DNA of 64,000 nucleotides, taken from NCBI GenBank assembly GCA_034096865.1, contig JAWQFJ010016790.1:1-64000 (forward strand), read 5' to 3'. Position 1 is the first letter of the stretch. Every line of letters begins with the position of its first letter. Below, piece by piece: positions 36,162 through 49,199 of the stretch. Under the pieces are notes generated by a model that had not been told where the DNA came from, ran no database searches, and was given only the letters and a program-made list of their open reading frames with translations. The position numbers and the translations under genes are program-made. Source of the DNA: Theodoxus fluviatilis. Its lineage: Eukaryota; Mollusca; Gastropoda; Cycloneritida; Neritidae.

Positions 36162-36789
36162 GTGAGATGGTTTTTTTGTCGCAGTGGCATTTTATTCCCT
36201 TGAAGCTTTTTTCCTCTGTTTGAATATCAAGTTATGATTAAGTGTCCTGTAGGAGGAAGAAGAGAAGCTAGCTTGTGCTTTTTGGTTGGCCACCATTTTG
36301 ACTTGAGTGCTGGTGCTAGATGGAACACTGGTGTCCTAGTCTGACTAGCTCCACTTTCCAGGGAGCTTTCCCACATGTGGGACATTTGAACCCTGGGAGT
36401 TCTGGTGGGAGAGAATTGAGGCCATTGCCTGTGGCCTTTGAGTTTGCCTCTTCCCCTTTAGTAGTCTTCATGTTCTGTGCAAGTGCTCCTCCAAAAACTC
36501 TGGTCCTCAGCCAGTAGCTAATAGCTGCCTAGGTCAGTGCCCACAGTATCATGTCATGCTTGCAGATGTATTTGATGTGGCAGCATGTGGAACCAGTGGG
36601 TCTAGACGCAAACAAATAAATCATATGCATAGCATGCAATGCACGTGCATTTGGAAAACAAAAGACGCTCCACATTCAGAGCCAAACCCTAAAAGTAACC
36701 AAAAAAGTTCTGCGACCGTGTTGGCCAGCATCAGTCTGAGGAGACAACGGAAGTGATTAGGTTACCATGCATTCCTCTGGTCCTTTCAG

Positions 36790-36840
36790 ATTGAGTATGA
36801 GGCTCCAAACAATTACCCCGTGATGATACTTACCTATAAG
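36790..36840 (+). CDS. Exon 38 (17 codons)
   Basis: Acceptor GGTCCTTTCAG, donor GTAAGT. Reads IEYEAPNNYPVMILTYK; unlike its neighbours, it is hydrophobic and Tyr-rich. Confidence 0.72.
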
Positions 36841-37000
36841 GTAAGTTGCTTCATTGATGAAGACGGTACTTACAGATCACTGAGAATACAGGCATATACA
36901 TAATTTTAATCTTCATTATTTAAAGCAGACTGTTCAGTCTCTCGAGTAATAAAGCATAGAAGACACTTTGGGGTAAATGATGTTAATATCAAATGTACCA

Positions 37001-37101
37001 TGGGGAGAGCTGAAGAAGGTTGCCCAGAACCGAGTACGCTGGAGGACTGTTGCTGAGGCCCTATGCTCCACAAGGAACTCAAGGGAATAAGTCAAGTAAG
37101 T
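37001..37101 (+). mobile_element. RTE-like LINE 3'-end fragment
   Basis: Plus-strand frame reads KNRVRWRTVAEALCSTR and a stop, then TAAGTCAAGTAAGTC. The minus-strand RTE-like element at 51116-52193 ends with the equivalent RQRWRLAVKALCSDR and the same tail. A short 5'-truncated copy. Confidence 0.65.
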
Positions 37102-37563
37102 CAAATGTACCATTTATGCTGAAACTACATGTAAGTAGAGGAGCCTTTTGAAATGTAACAGTTCTCTGCCATTCTTCCCATTAATAAAACTTGCCGTACT
37201 AATGACAGCTCTTTGGTGATAAAAAGGATAATGCACAATATCAGCAAACATTTCTCACATGTATGCTTGTGGACACAGGACCTTACCTGTATGCACTCAT
37301 ATTTGAATACACACATGCATGCATACACACACATTTGCACACATACATTCATACATGTTTACATCTTGCAAACATACATGAGAATGTATGTGCGAACGCC
37401 CTTATGTACTTGCTGCTTTAATTGGGATCCTTCCAAACCCCCTCCCGAACCTTTCATCCTTTCGTCTTATTCATTTACCATTTGTTCATCCATCCATCCA
37501 TTCCTTTCCATTGAACTGTAGTTTATTATGTTAATGAAACAGTTTCACTCCCTCCTCTTTCAG

Positions 37564-37662
37564 TTGGCCAACCCATTTGACTCCATCTCAGAAAACCTGG
37601 AATTCCCGTTGGTGGCTCAAGTATTGCCAGACGGCAGCCTCGAGTTGCTCACTCTTCAAAAA
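37564..37662 (+). CDS. Exon 39 (33 codons)
   Basis: Acceptor CCTCCTCTTTCAG, donor GTGAGG. Begins LANPFDSISENLEFPLVAQ, then VLPDGSLELLTLQK. Paralogue of the exon at 40505. Immediately followed by AC and ATC microsatellites. Confidence 0.78.
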
Positions 37663-37683
37663 GTGAGGCTAAGCATGAAAACA

Positions 37684-38690
<1,007 letters not shown>

Positions 38691-38750
38691 CATCATTATC
38701 AAAAGTCATTTGTGTAGTGAAGATGACATTAGTGTCATCTCATGTGTGAC

Positions 38751-39046
38751 CAGGGATGAAATTTTTCAGACTTTTCAGGTTTTTCTGGGTTTTTTGGGTC
38801 AGTTGTCCGGACTTTTTAGAGGGTTGAGGTTTTTTTAATAAGGAGACTGGCTTTCCGAGTATGGAAATGAAGGCCCTCAAAGGCAAGATCTCCCCCCCCC
38901 CCCGCTTTGCGGCGTCGGTTCAGCGCTTTGCGCCTTCATAGACTTCTCCCCCCACCCCCCCACCCCACCCCCGTACTTCGCCGCTTCAATATTGCATACC
39001 CGAAAAAAAGTTCAGGCTTTTTTTGGTTACCCACTTTTCATCCCTG
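38751..39046. mobile_element. Foldback DNA-transposon relic (hAT-like MITE)
   Basis: Begins CAGGGATGAAA and ends with TTTTCATCCCTG. GTGAC flanks both sides (38746-38750 and 39047-39051). The terminal CAGGG is typical of hAT superfamily ends (family knowledge), though hAT normally gives 8-bp duplications, so the assignment is tentative. It is 296 bp, non-coding and C-rich in the middle. Confidence 0.6.
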
Positions 39047-39051
39047 GTGAC

Positions 39052-39904
39052 CAGTCCAAACTAATGAACAGGGATGTCCAGCAGCAGGATTAAATCTGGT
39101 CTTTCTGGCCTGGAGTTTCTGGTCAAAGCTGGTGAGGCACTCCAAAGGCCTTGGTGCCTTTAAGCTGCCTCAGAGTGTACCGTCAGCAGTCAAGGCTTCC
39201 CACCCGATAATAGAAATGCTGCAGGATTGCAGTGTTTTATCCCTCCAGGTTTACTGGAGGTCCTCACAGCTTTATCTTTCTGTCTGTGTGTCTGGGTGTT
39301 GTCTGTCAGTCCCGACTTAACGGCTGATATCTCAAAAACTTCTGGACGGATTTCCTTGACATTTTGCACACTTACTGGAAGGTAGGTCTGATTGAACGTA
39401 TCAAATTTTCAGAATCAAGGTTTGAAAAGAAAGTGACCTTTTTTGGTCGTAAACTCGAAAACATCCCCCTAAAGTGTCAGTTGACGGAATGGCGATATAT
39501 TTCGCCTTTTCCTTCACTCCCGTTGCCCGCAGCGTTCTTCCACGCTGTACGAGCGCTCACCAATTACATAAATAGTTTTCGTGATCCTCCCTAGAAAAAA
39601 AATCGCCTTTGCTTTAAAAAGTACCGTTTTACAGGCAAAATTGTTCACCCGCGCGGCCTGTCCGACTCTTTGAACAGCCACTCCGTTTGAGCAAAACACT
39701 ACCAAGTTCTTCTTCGCGTGGCCTAGTGGCAGTGAATCGATATTAAACTTGGCAGAAATAGACCTTGAGTATCCTAAAATGTACAAGACCACTCAAATTT
39801 CATGAACTATCATCCATTTTTCTACAATTTACAGTGCAAAATACGAACCAAGGGGCTTTACTGAAAGAACGTTATAATTGCTTTACAAACACTTAGTCAT
39901 GACA
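39052..39904 (+). other. Intron sequence, repeat-like but unclassified
   Basis: No exon recognised. The ORFs at 39132-39320 and 39364-39594 lack splice signals. Confidence 0.4.
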
Positions 39905-40093
39905 GTTCCCGAATGGCTCATCTGGTAGAGCGTTGGACTATTGAAATGTTAGGTCATGCGTAAATGGGTTCGAATCTGTGCTGAAACTTTTTTCCCCCCA
40001 CTTTTTTCGACTGGTTGCGGGATCGAACCCGACCAGGTTTTTTGTGTGTGTTTTTTCCCCCTCTTTTCTCGAGAGGTTGCGGGTTCGAACCCG
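39905..40093 (+). repeat. tRNA-like SINE head with three B-box-like motifs
   Basis: TGGCTCATCTGGTAGAGCG (from 39914) resembles a tRNA D-arm/A box, and GGTTCGAATC at 39967-39976 a B box. Two more T-arm-like copies follow: GGTTGCGGGATCGAACCCG (40013-40031) and GGTTGCGGGTTCGAACCCG (40075-40093), separated by T/C-rich spacers. The anticodon arm does not fold well, so this is a tRNA-derived repeat rather than a working tRNA. Confidence 0.55.
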
Positions 40094-40129
40094 ATCTTTT
40101 ATAATTTATTAAATACCAAAACCTGGAGG

Positions 40130-40356
40130 TTCATTGCCAGCCGTTTTTATAGTACGTCCTTGTAACGTCTGGTTGGACCACCTTGCTGACATGTGCCATG
40201 AGTTAGTTCTGCACAGAGGAGTTGCTTTAGTGAGTGGCTTTCTTTCATTCTCACAACATGGCCAGTCCACCTCAGCTGGGCTAGAATAATCAAGGCTGTT
40301 TGGCATGTCAGAGTACCTCCTGATTGATCACTTTGTCTTCCCAACTGATGTATCAT
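40130..40356 (-). mobile_element. RTE-like LINE C-terminal fragment
   Basis: Minus strand reads QTALIILAQLRWTGHVVRMK, then LLCAELTHGTCQQGG and RRYKDVL. This is the conserved tail after the reverse transcriptase in RTE-type endonuclease-RT ORFs (L-R-W-x-G-H-V-x-R-M, then GG and R-Y-K-D). It is a different subfamily from the copy at 51116. Confidence 0.72.
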
Positions 40357-40365
40357 TCATTAATT

Positions 40366-40448
40366 CATCCATCCATCCATCCATCCATCCATCCATCCAT
40401 CCATCCATCCATCCATCCATCCATTCATTCATCCATTCAATCATTCAT
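40366..40448 (+). repeat. (CATC)n microsatellite
   Basis: Tetranucleotide tract just upstream of an exon. A shorter CCATCCATCC run occupies the same place upstream of the paralogous exon at 37564. Confidence 0.9.
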
Positions 40449-40504
40449 CTCTGTGAACTTCCGTTAGTATGTGAATGAAACAATTTTGCTCTCTCCATTT
40501 CCAG

Positions 40505-40600
40505 AAAAACCCATCTGATGCTGACCCCGAAAACCAGGAATCCATCGTGTATCTTCAATTAATGCCAGATGGAACCCTCCAGCCACTCGAAATTCGGCTA
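40505..40600 (+). CDS. Exon 40 (32 codons)
   Basis: Acceptor CTCTCCATTTCCAG, donor GTGAGT. Begins KNPSDADPENQESIVYLQL, then MPDGTLQPLEIRL. Aligns with the exon at 37564 (NP-x2-, EN, LPDG/MPDG). Both are preceded by GTTAATGAAACAG or GTGAATGAAACAA, so intron sequence was duplicated with the exon. Confidence 0.78.
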
Positions 40601-42987
<2,387 letters not shown>

Positions 42988-43260
42988 CCACTGGCAATCA
43001 ACCCCATACCGCAGCAGACATCCGCTCCAATTGCCCCATCTCCTTCCACTGCCCCATCCACTCCCACTGCCCCGTCCTCTCCCACTTGCCCATCTGCTGC
43101 TACTGCCCCGTCTGCCCCCACTGCCCCGTCTGCCCCCACTGCCCCGTCTGCTTTCACTGCCCCGTCTGCTCCCAAGCCTGCAGGCAAGCGGCGTGGTAGA
43201 CCCCCTGGCTCCAGGAACAAAGGAGGGCGCACTCGTGGAGGCAAAAGCCCTTGTCCAGAG
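42988..43260 (+). CDS. Exon 41 (91 codons), Ala/Pro/Ser/Thr repeats plus AT-hook
   Basis: Acceptor GAATTTCAG, donor GTAAGA. Residues 1-12 are PLAINPIPQQTS. About 50 residues of degenerate six-residue repeats (S-A-P-T-A-P type) follow, then the basic segment GKRRGRPPGSRNK with a GRP core, as in HMGA-type AT-hooks, and RTRGGKSPCPE. AT-hooks bind the minor groove of AT-rich DNA (family knowledge). This is the best clue to nuclear function. The repeats are prone to length variation. Confidence 0.85.
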
Positions 43261-43629
43261 GTAAGAATACATACTGAATGAAAAAGCATCTGTTCATTGT
43301 GATATTTGTTTCCTGCAATATCTGCATGCCCGTCATGAGTGTGGTTGCAGGATAAAAACATAATTTTGTGTGAACTTGTTCGGGGTTCTGTTGGATGAAA
43401 AGGGGCTTATCGCTAGGATTGATATGTTGGTAGTCTAACATTTTATTTCAGTCAGTCTGTATTTCTCCTTATACTGTTAATCTTGACACTGACTGACTAA
43501 AATTGGAACTTTAATCTTGTAATTCTTTCAATATACCATATACCTTGAGCATGTCATGAATCACGAAGCGTGACATTTTCATGGAAAAAGAACAGGATGT
43601 TGATGATAATATTACCTCTATCCAGCCGA

Positions 43630-43639
43630 AACACACACA

Positions 43640-43711
<72 letters not shown>
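43630..43711 (+). repeat. (AC)n microsatellite
   Basis: About 80 bp of AC repeat. Confidence 0.95.
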
Positions 43712-43716
<5 letters not shown>

Positions 43717-43807
43717 CTGTATTCTGGAAATATGTTGACAATGATTGATGCACAAAATTATAGTATACTATAATGTAAGTTGTCATTGTATGACGTTACA
43801 AGAAAAA

Positions 43808-43960
43808 TATCATGGTTTGATCTAAATGATCTGATTCCATTCTGGTTCGCCCCTGGTAGCCTCTTTGTCTGCTTTGGGCTGACCATGGCTGAGCTACTGG
43901 ATCAGGCCAGGTGTTCCAGCTGCTGTGGTGGCATCAAGTGGCTCTGTTACACTTGCTTTT
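43808..43960 (+). repeat. Dispersed repeat, plus orientation
   Basis: Copy of the family seen at 26738-26820 (GATCTAAATGATCTGA ... GGATCAGGCC). Confidence 0.55.
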
Positions 43961-44180
43961 ACCTCTAATGGGACAGCTATGATAGTCATCTTCTCAGGTC
44001 ACTCTAATGTGCCACTGAATGAAAAGTCAGTGTCCGGTTAGCTGCTGTCATACATTAATGAAAAAAGCTCCCATTTATATTTCACAGATTGATACTGTGA
44101 ATTTATTGATGGAGTGAAAAAGGTCAGAATGATGTGAATTTCATGTCAGTGAATAATTGTTTTCCATCACTGCTTGCCAG

Positions 44181-44216
44181 CCTTGGGCACAGAGTGGAGG
44201 AGCAACAGGAGCTCAG
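44181..44216 (+). CDS. Exon 42 (12 codons), microexon
   Basis: Acceptor ACTGCTTGCCAG, donor GTAAGT. Reads PWAQSGGATGAQ. Short, but both splice sites are strong and the phase fits. Confidence 0.6.
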
Positions 44217-44429
44217 GTAAGTCATGCATTTGTTGAATGTTATGATGAGATTTTCTCCTCAAAATTATGTATAAGTAGTTCTATAAACAAATGTGCACAG
44301 AAATTAAAAACCTAAATATCAGTTGATATGAACTTAAGAAGAAAATTTAGACTGGACTTATTCAACAATTTTTTTAAGATGAAGAAAAACAAAAGTGGAA
44401 AATATTTGTTGTTATAACAGCATCCGGCA

Positions 44430-44810
44430 CGATAAGGGCAAGGTCATTTCACATAAGCCATTCAGTCATCAACAAATGGTGAAATTCAGTATGAAGAATA
44501 GCATACAGCTGAAGCCGCTCAATGCCACTCGTCATCTGGAACCCCTGGCTGGTGGGCTTACGGGGCCTGCTTCAGTATCTCAACCAGGGACAACCAGAAG
44601 CAGCCAAAGAGACTACAGGACACGGAGACACCAGAGCATTGGGTCAGGATTAGATCATTTTGGTCCAACCATGCATTCAAACCATCCTGGACAATTGAGC
44701 CCAACTCATACATGTGCGAAAACAAACTTGTTACCAACCACATTTCCAACCAGCTCTTAGAACTCTCCAATCGTCAAATAGAGAAATAAACACCAAGCCC
44801 TCAGTCACCT
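44430..44810 (-). repeat. Dispersed repeat, minus orientation
   Basis: Reverse complement of the family at 26608-26880. Shared blocks include GATGATCTAATCCTGACCC-type sequence, CCTGTAGTCTCTTTGG and AAGCAGGCC. Confidence 0.6.
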
Positions 44811-44976
44811 TTTTTGTTTCATTGTTTCTTCTTATTTTACATTTCATCTTTGTAATACCCCTGGTATAACGTGCATTTCATACTTTATTCATGAGGTATC
44901 ATTGATGTATCCATTGTGTGCTAGGGATATATCTGATATATCTCATTAACCGTCTTTGGACTGATTCCTGCTTCAG

Positions 44977-45207
44977 ATGATGCACCCAGGTCAAGTTGCC
45001 CTCACTGCACAAGGTTATCCTGCACTTACTGACATGCAGACCTCAGCAGCCAGCTGTGCAGCTGTTCAGCTTGCTGGAAACGAGGGAACAATGCCTGAAA
45101 ATGAGGGAGCAATGCCTGAAAATCAAGGAGCAATGCCTGGAAATGAGCGATCAATCCAATTTGCTGAAAATCAAGCAATGGAGTTTGCTGGAAATGAGGG
45201 AGATGAG
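44977..45207 (+). CDS. Exon 43 (77 codons) with seven-residue repeats
   Basis: Acceptor TCCTGCTTCAG, donor GTTAGA. Begins MMHPGQVALTAQGYPALTD. The second half repeats a heptapeptide: GNEGTMP, ENEGAMP, ENQGAMP, GNERSIQ, then FAENQ and FAGNEGDE. Very acidic. The 21-bp DNA repeat unit suggests slippage expansion. Confidence 0.8.
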
Positions 45208-46262
45208 GTTAGAGCATTTATTTGTTGAACATTGCATGGGATGTGGACTGAACAGGAATCCAGTCATTGGTGGAAAAAGTCTCAGTTATTTACTCGAGAC
45301 AGTATTTCGTTACATTCAGCTGCTTCCTACAATTTATTTTCGTGTTACACCGTCTTTCCCAACTGGTGATTGCTCAATGAAACCATAGAAATATATTGTC
45401 ATGAAGAACGCATATCTGCAAGAACATGGTATTTGTTGTTTGTGTGGCTGTTGGATCAACAGAGTGGCTCTTTACCTCATGTGGACTTTTCAGAAGAGAT
45501 AGAACCACAGTGGTGTAAGTCAGGTTTTACTTATATTTAATTTGCCTGAAGGAAACACACTGTTTAAAAAAAACCTCACCAGTCGTTTTGCTGAGTTTAC
45601 TGATTGACCCTTCCAATGCACATGCCATCTGGATTGAACTTGGGTACCTCATCTTGACTGACAACTGAGGAAGCACTAACTTATGGCTGGAGATATTCCA
45701 GCGGGACGTATTAGAAGGCTTACATCACACTGAGTAGTTTTGTGTAAAGGATGATGTAAAATACTATTTCACTTTAGCAGTGCACAAAAAGGCTCCTAAC
45801 TTGTATCATCATGCCAATGCACATGCTTTGCCAGTTAATCATTTCTGAACCAATTTTTGCCGTTGACCACTAGGTCACGAACATTCCGTTTCGTCTTTTT
45901 TTTCAGTCACCAATGAAACTTTTTACCACTCAAAACATGGATGATGAAATCGTTGAAATGTTGACTCAGAGCACACCTAGAAAAGAATACGCTCCTGATG
46001 CGGACATAAGAGCCCACTGTTGTTGTCAAGAGGGTGAAATGATATATCGATTTCAGTCAAAGCTTTTTCTGAAAACAAAAATCTGATCAAGTTTTTATCA
46101 CAAAAAGGGCTAAGTTTTTTTAGTTTGTTATAACACTCAAAACCACGAATCCCTTTCTTTGCAGTTGAATCTGTGTGTGTCTGTCTATACTCATGACATT
46201 TAGACATGCTCAAGGCTGTCAAGATTTTCACCTAAATAATCTTACCTCTGTTGTGATTTCAG
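45208..46262 (+). other. Intron with a possible additional exon
   Basis: No repeat recognised. Contains the uncertain exon at 45907. Confidence 0.5.
45907..46033 (+). CDS. Uncertain exon (about 42 codons) with out-of-phase donor
   Basis: Excellent acceptor (CGTCTTTTTTTTCAG) and an open phase-0 frame beginning SPMKLFTTQNMDDEIVEMLT and including TQSTPRKEYAPD, in the style of the gene. The only good donor, GTGAAA at 46034, gives 127 bp and would break phase with the next exon. It may be skipped, use a non-canonical donor, or be decaying. The frame runs on to a TGA at about 46084, so it could also be an alternative terminal exon. Confidence 0.4.
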
Positions 46263-46331
46263 CTGATGGATGGCATGAGCTTCAGCTTTGAGGACTTCGA
46301 AACCCCTCCAAACATGAATCAAACTCAGCTG
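46263..46331 (+). CDS. Exon 44 (23 codons)
   Basis: Acceptor TTGTGATTTCAG, donor GTAAGA. Begins LMDGMSFSFEDFETPPNMNQ and ends TQL; acidic with Phe repeats, like short transactivation motifs (inference). Confidence 0.75.
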
Positions 46332-48447
46332 GTAAGAGTGCCGTGGTGTCCAAATTTAATGCTGCGCTTTATTGAAATCTGTTTTCTTTCATCAGCAAAG
46401 ACAAAAGCATGTATTTGTAATTCATAACATAACATTAGTAGGCAATCAAATGCCTCAAGAGACCATGGGCTTCCATTGTCTCGTGGTAGGTCACATGGCT
46501 AGGGGACCTTCTCTGGAGTGGCCCAGTCCCACTGTGGCACGGCCTCCTCAGACAAAGTGGATGGATAGATGGTGTTTTACACCCTATCAGCCTTTGTAGG
46601 CTATATAAGGCCATTAAGCACGAATATCACTAGAACATTCCAGAGTAAAAGCAAATCTGGTCACAGTGTCCCTAGTTATTCGACTCTTACGAATTGCATA
46701 GGGAGACGCGGTGGGTCAATTCTTACCCCAAACCCACAGGGGGATCCCTAACAAGCTCTGATTACCGAGAGGAATGTACATGTACTGTATTTCTCATACA
46801 GATACGTAGTAAATTACTTGAAGTTCAATGCTGGTGACTGAAATTGCTGAATGTACTCAAACCGTTGAGGTGAAGGAAAGGGTGTACAGGAATGTTCGAA
46901 GGTCAACAGATAAACGAATGTGTTGTGTCCTGTAATGTGACACTCCATTCTAGCTTCCTGCCCCTTAATAATAATAATAGTTTATGCATACGCACATACC
47001 TTTCCTTGATATTCAAGCTCATGGCGTTTACAATCCAAAGAATCAAAACTCATACAACCACTCAACACCACATTCATACAAAAACTCACACACTACACAC
47101 ATAAACAAAAAACAAATACTAAGATCCAATAGAACAAATAGAACAAACTATACAATATACACAGCACTTGCAGGCCAGGTCAAATAAGGCGAAGCAGCTC
47201 AGCGGGAAAGGCGGATCAGAAGAGATGGGTCTTTAGAGCACTTTTAAAGTGGTGCAGAATGTCAGAATGATGGATTGAGCGAGGGAGACTATTCCAGGTT
47301 ACAGGTCCAATATAGGAGAAGGCACGCTGTCCTTGAGTTTTCTTATTACGGTTGGGGACTTAAGCATTCTAGAGTCAGCAGCTGAGCGTAGAGATCTGGA
47401 GTGCGTGTATGCTGCAAGAATTTCTGTAAGAGCGTGTGGTGCGGTGTTGTCGATGGCTTTGAAGCACAAAGTAGCAGATTTATCATCTATCCTCTGAGAG
47501 ATGGGGAGCCAGTGAAGCGTATGTAGGAGTGATGAGACATGGGTACGCTTGGGACATCGAAAAACTAGCTTAGCAGCACAATTCTGAACTTTCTGGAGTT
47601 TGTTAAGCAGAGTGTCAGGGATGCCAGCGAGAAGAGAGTTTCCATTGTCGAGACGAGACAGAACAAGTGATGTGATGAGCGTTGTGGTGGCCTGCTGAGA
47701 AAGATAATGACGAATGGTACTAATTTTCTTTAGCTCATAATATGCTAACTGACAGACTTTGTTGACATGAGATCTCATTGACAGATCATCGTCAAACATG
47801 ACGCCTAAATTTCTAACAGACTGAGAGAAGACAGTCTCTTGCCACCAATCAAAGGGATGGCAGAACATATGGTACCTGAATGTCAGATGTGATTCCAGGT
47901 AGTATACTGGTGTCTGCAAGGTATTTAAATAGCAGCCAAAAAAACAAATGGGGATGCAGCAAAGGCTCCTGACCAATTGGCTGCCCACAATTGTGTTACA
48001 AAGGTCTCTGCATCACCAAAGACAGCTGGGAACAATTTACTGATGACAGCAGCAGTTGGAAAGGTGACATTGATGAGTGCATTCAGAAGAGTGAAGTTTA
48101 GAGCAACTGGTGACTGGAGAACAGGAGGAGGCAGAGGGGGCAGATTGCTTCTTGCTCTCAATCCTCAGTTTGTGTGTGGAGAGAGCTGCAGAGACTGCCA
48201 TGCCAGAATAGGACTCCATGGCCACCCCAGTTGCCATCTCCCTAGCCATCTGACCAACCCTGGCATTACCTAAATGTATCAAGATAGATATTTTTTATCA
48301 TACTGCTGCCTGTACTGCTACTTCTACCTCTACCACTACTGCTACTCCTACTAAAAAGTAACAACATATGGGTCGATTGAATTGAAACTACCTGAAGCTA
48401 CTTATGCTGTTAAGAGTAACCTTCCTCCGTCTTAAAATCTGGTGCAG
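46332..48447 (+). other. Intron with several LINE/SINE fragments
   Basis: A fragment at about 46555-46620 (GGATGGATAGATGG, then CTATCAGCCTTTGTAGGCTATATAAGGCC in parts) is also found at 50433-50490. It is the 3' end of a minus-strand retroelement with a TCCA-type tail. An L2/CR1-like fragment is at 47210-47990, and an unexplained plus-strand ORF at 47938-48273. Confidence 0.55.
47210..47990 (-). mobile_element. L2/CR1-like LINE, C-terminal end of reverse transcriptase ORF
   Basis: Minus-strand frame contains SVRNLGVMFDDDLSMRSHV, LSRLDNGNSLLAGIPDTLL, NKLQKVQNCAAKLVF and LHTLHWLPISQRI, ending near SRSLRSAADSRML. This order (NLGV, SRLD-x2-NSLL, L-x-KVQN-x-AA-L, LHWLP) is the standard thumb/C-terminal signature of L2 and CR1 LINEs. 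The RT core is missing (5'-truncated). The end of the ORF lacks internal stops, so it is a fairly young copy. Confidence 0.85.
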
Positions 48448-48591
48448 ATGGCTCTCATTGAACAGGAATCTCTGAGGACTCCTCCAGAAGTGACACCAGG
48501 AACACCCAAAAGAGGACAAGATTGCGCAACCCTGGGGATAGGGACTCCAAGAACTCTCGTGGGTGGAAAGCTTCCTATTGTGTGTGAAGGG
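48448..48591 (+). CDS. Exon 45 (48 codons)
   Basis: Acceptor CTGGTGCAG (weak tract), donor GTAAGA. Begins MALIEQESLRTPPEVTPGTP and includes KRGQDCATLGIGTPRTLVGG. Four TP dipeptides; it belongs to the TP-rich style of the gene. Confidence 0.75.
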
Positions 48592-49082
48592 GTAAGAGTG
48601 CAATGCTGTGAAAAGGATTATATGAAATATGCAAAATTAGAAAGAGCACTTTTTGTTCATTAATAATGATTTAAACCCAGTTTTTTTAATCTCAAAAAGG
48701 ACAAAATCATTAAATGAAAATATCCTATGATATACACCACCATAGTTACCTTCCCCATATGTTCCTTACTGCCAGGTCAAAATGTGGGAAAGGTTTCTAG
48801 TTTTCCTACTCATTTCTCTACATAAAGTAACTATGGGGAACTGTAAGGAGCACTTCCCTCCTTGGCCTTTACATGTGAAGCAGTTATTCAAAGGAGGGAA
48901 AGGTGAGAGAGTCGCTGGGGCTTCGCTGACAGAGGGGATGGAATGTGATAGGCAACAAGGGGCATATGTAGATGTTGTGAGACATTACACTTTAATGCAT
49001 GTACACCACAGATGGAACTTAACACATAGTAATTTCACATTTGACTATCAGCTCACTAGTACTTCCTCTATTTTAATTTCAG
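48592..49082 (+). other. Intron
   Basis: The ORF at 48782-49141 overlaps the next exon in another frame and lacks support. Nothing else seen. Confidence 0.4.
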
Positions 49083-49145
49083 CTGGACGTAAATTCCAAA
49101 GATGGGAGACCAGTACTCATACGTGGAATACCCACTCCTGAGGAG
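49083..49145 (+). CDS. Exon 46 (21 codons)
   Basis: Acceptor TCTATTTTAATTTCAG, donor GTAAAA. Begins LDVNSKDGRPVLIRGIPTPE. The next exon is 11.3 kb away, across the retrotransposon nest. Confidence 0.73.
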
Positions 49146-49199
49146 GTAAAACTGCAGCATTGTCACAATGTTCTTCTTCTTTCCGTTCCTGCCCACGAT

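Noticed and set aside
39905..39990. Functional tRNA gene
   Set aside because: A and B boxes are recognisable, but the anticodon and acceptor stems do not pair convincingly.
44092..44121. Exon-like block ATTGATACTGTGAATTTATTG after TTTCACAG
   Set aside because: TGA in phase 0 before the donor GTCAGA.
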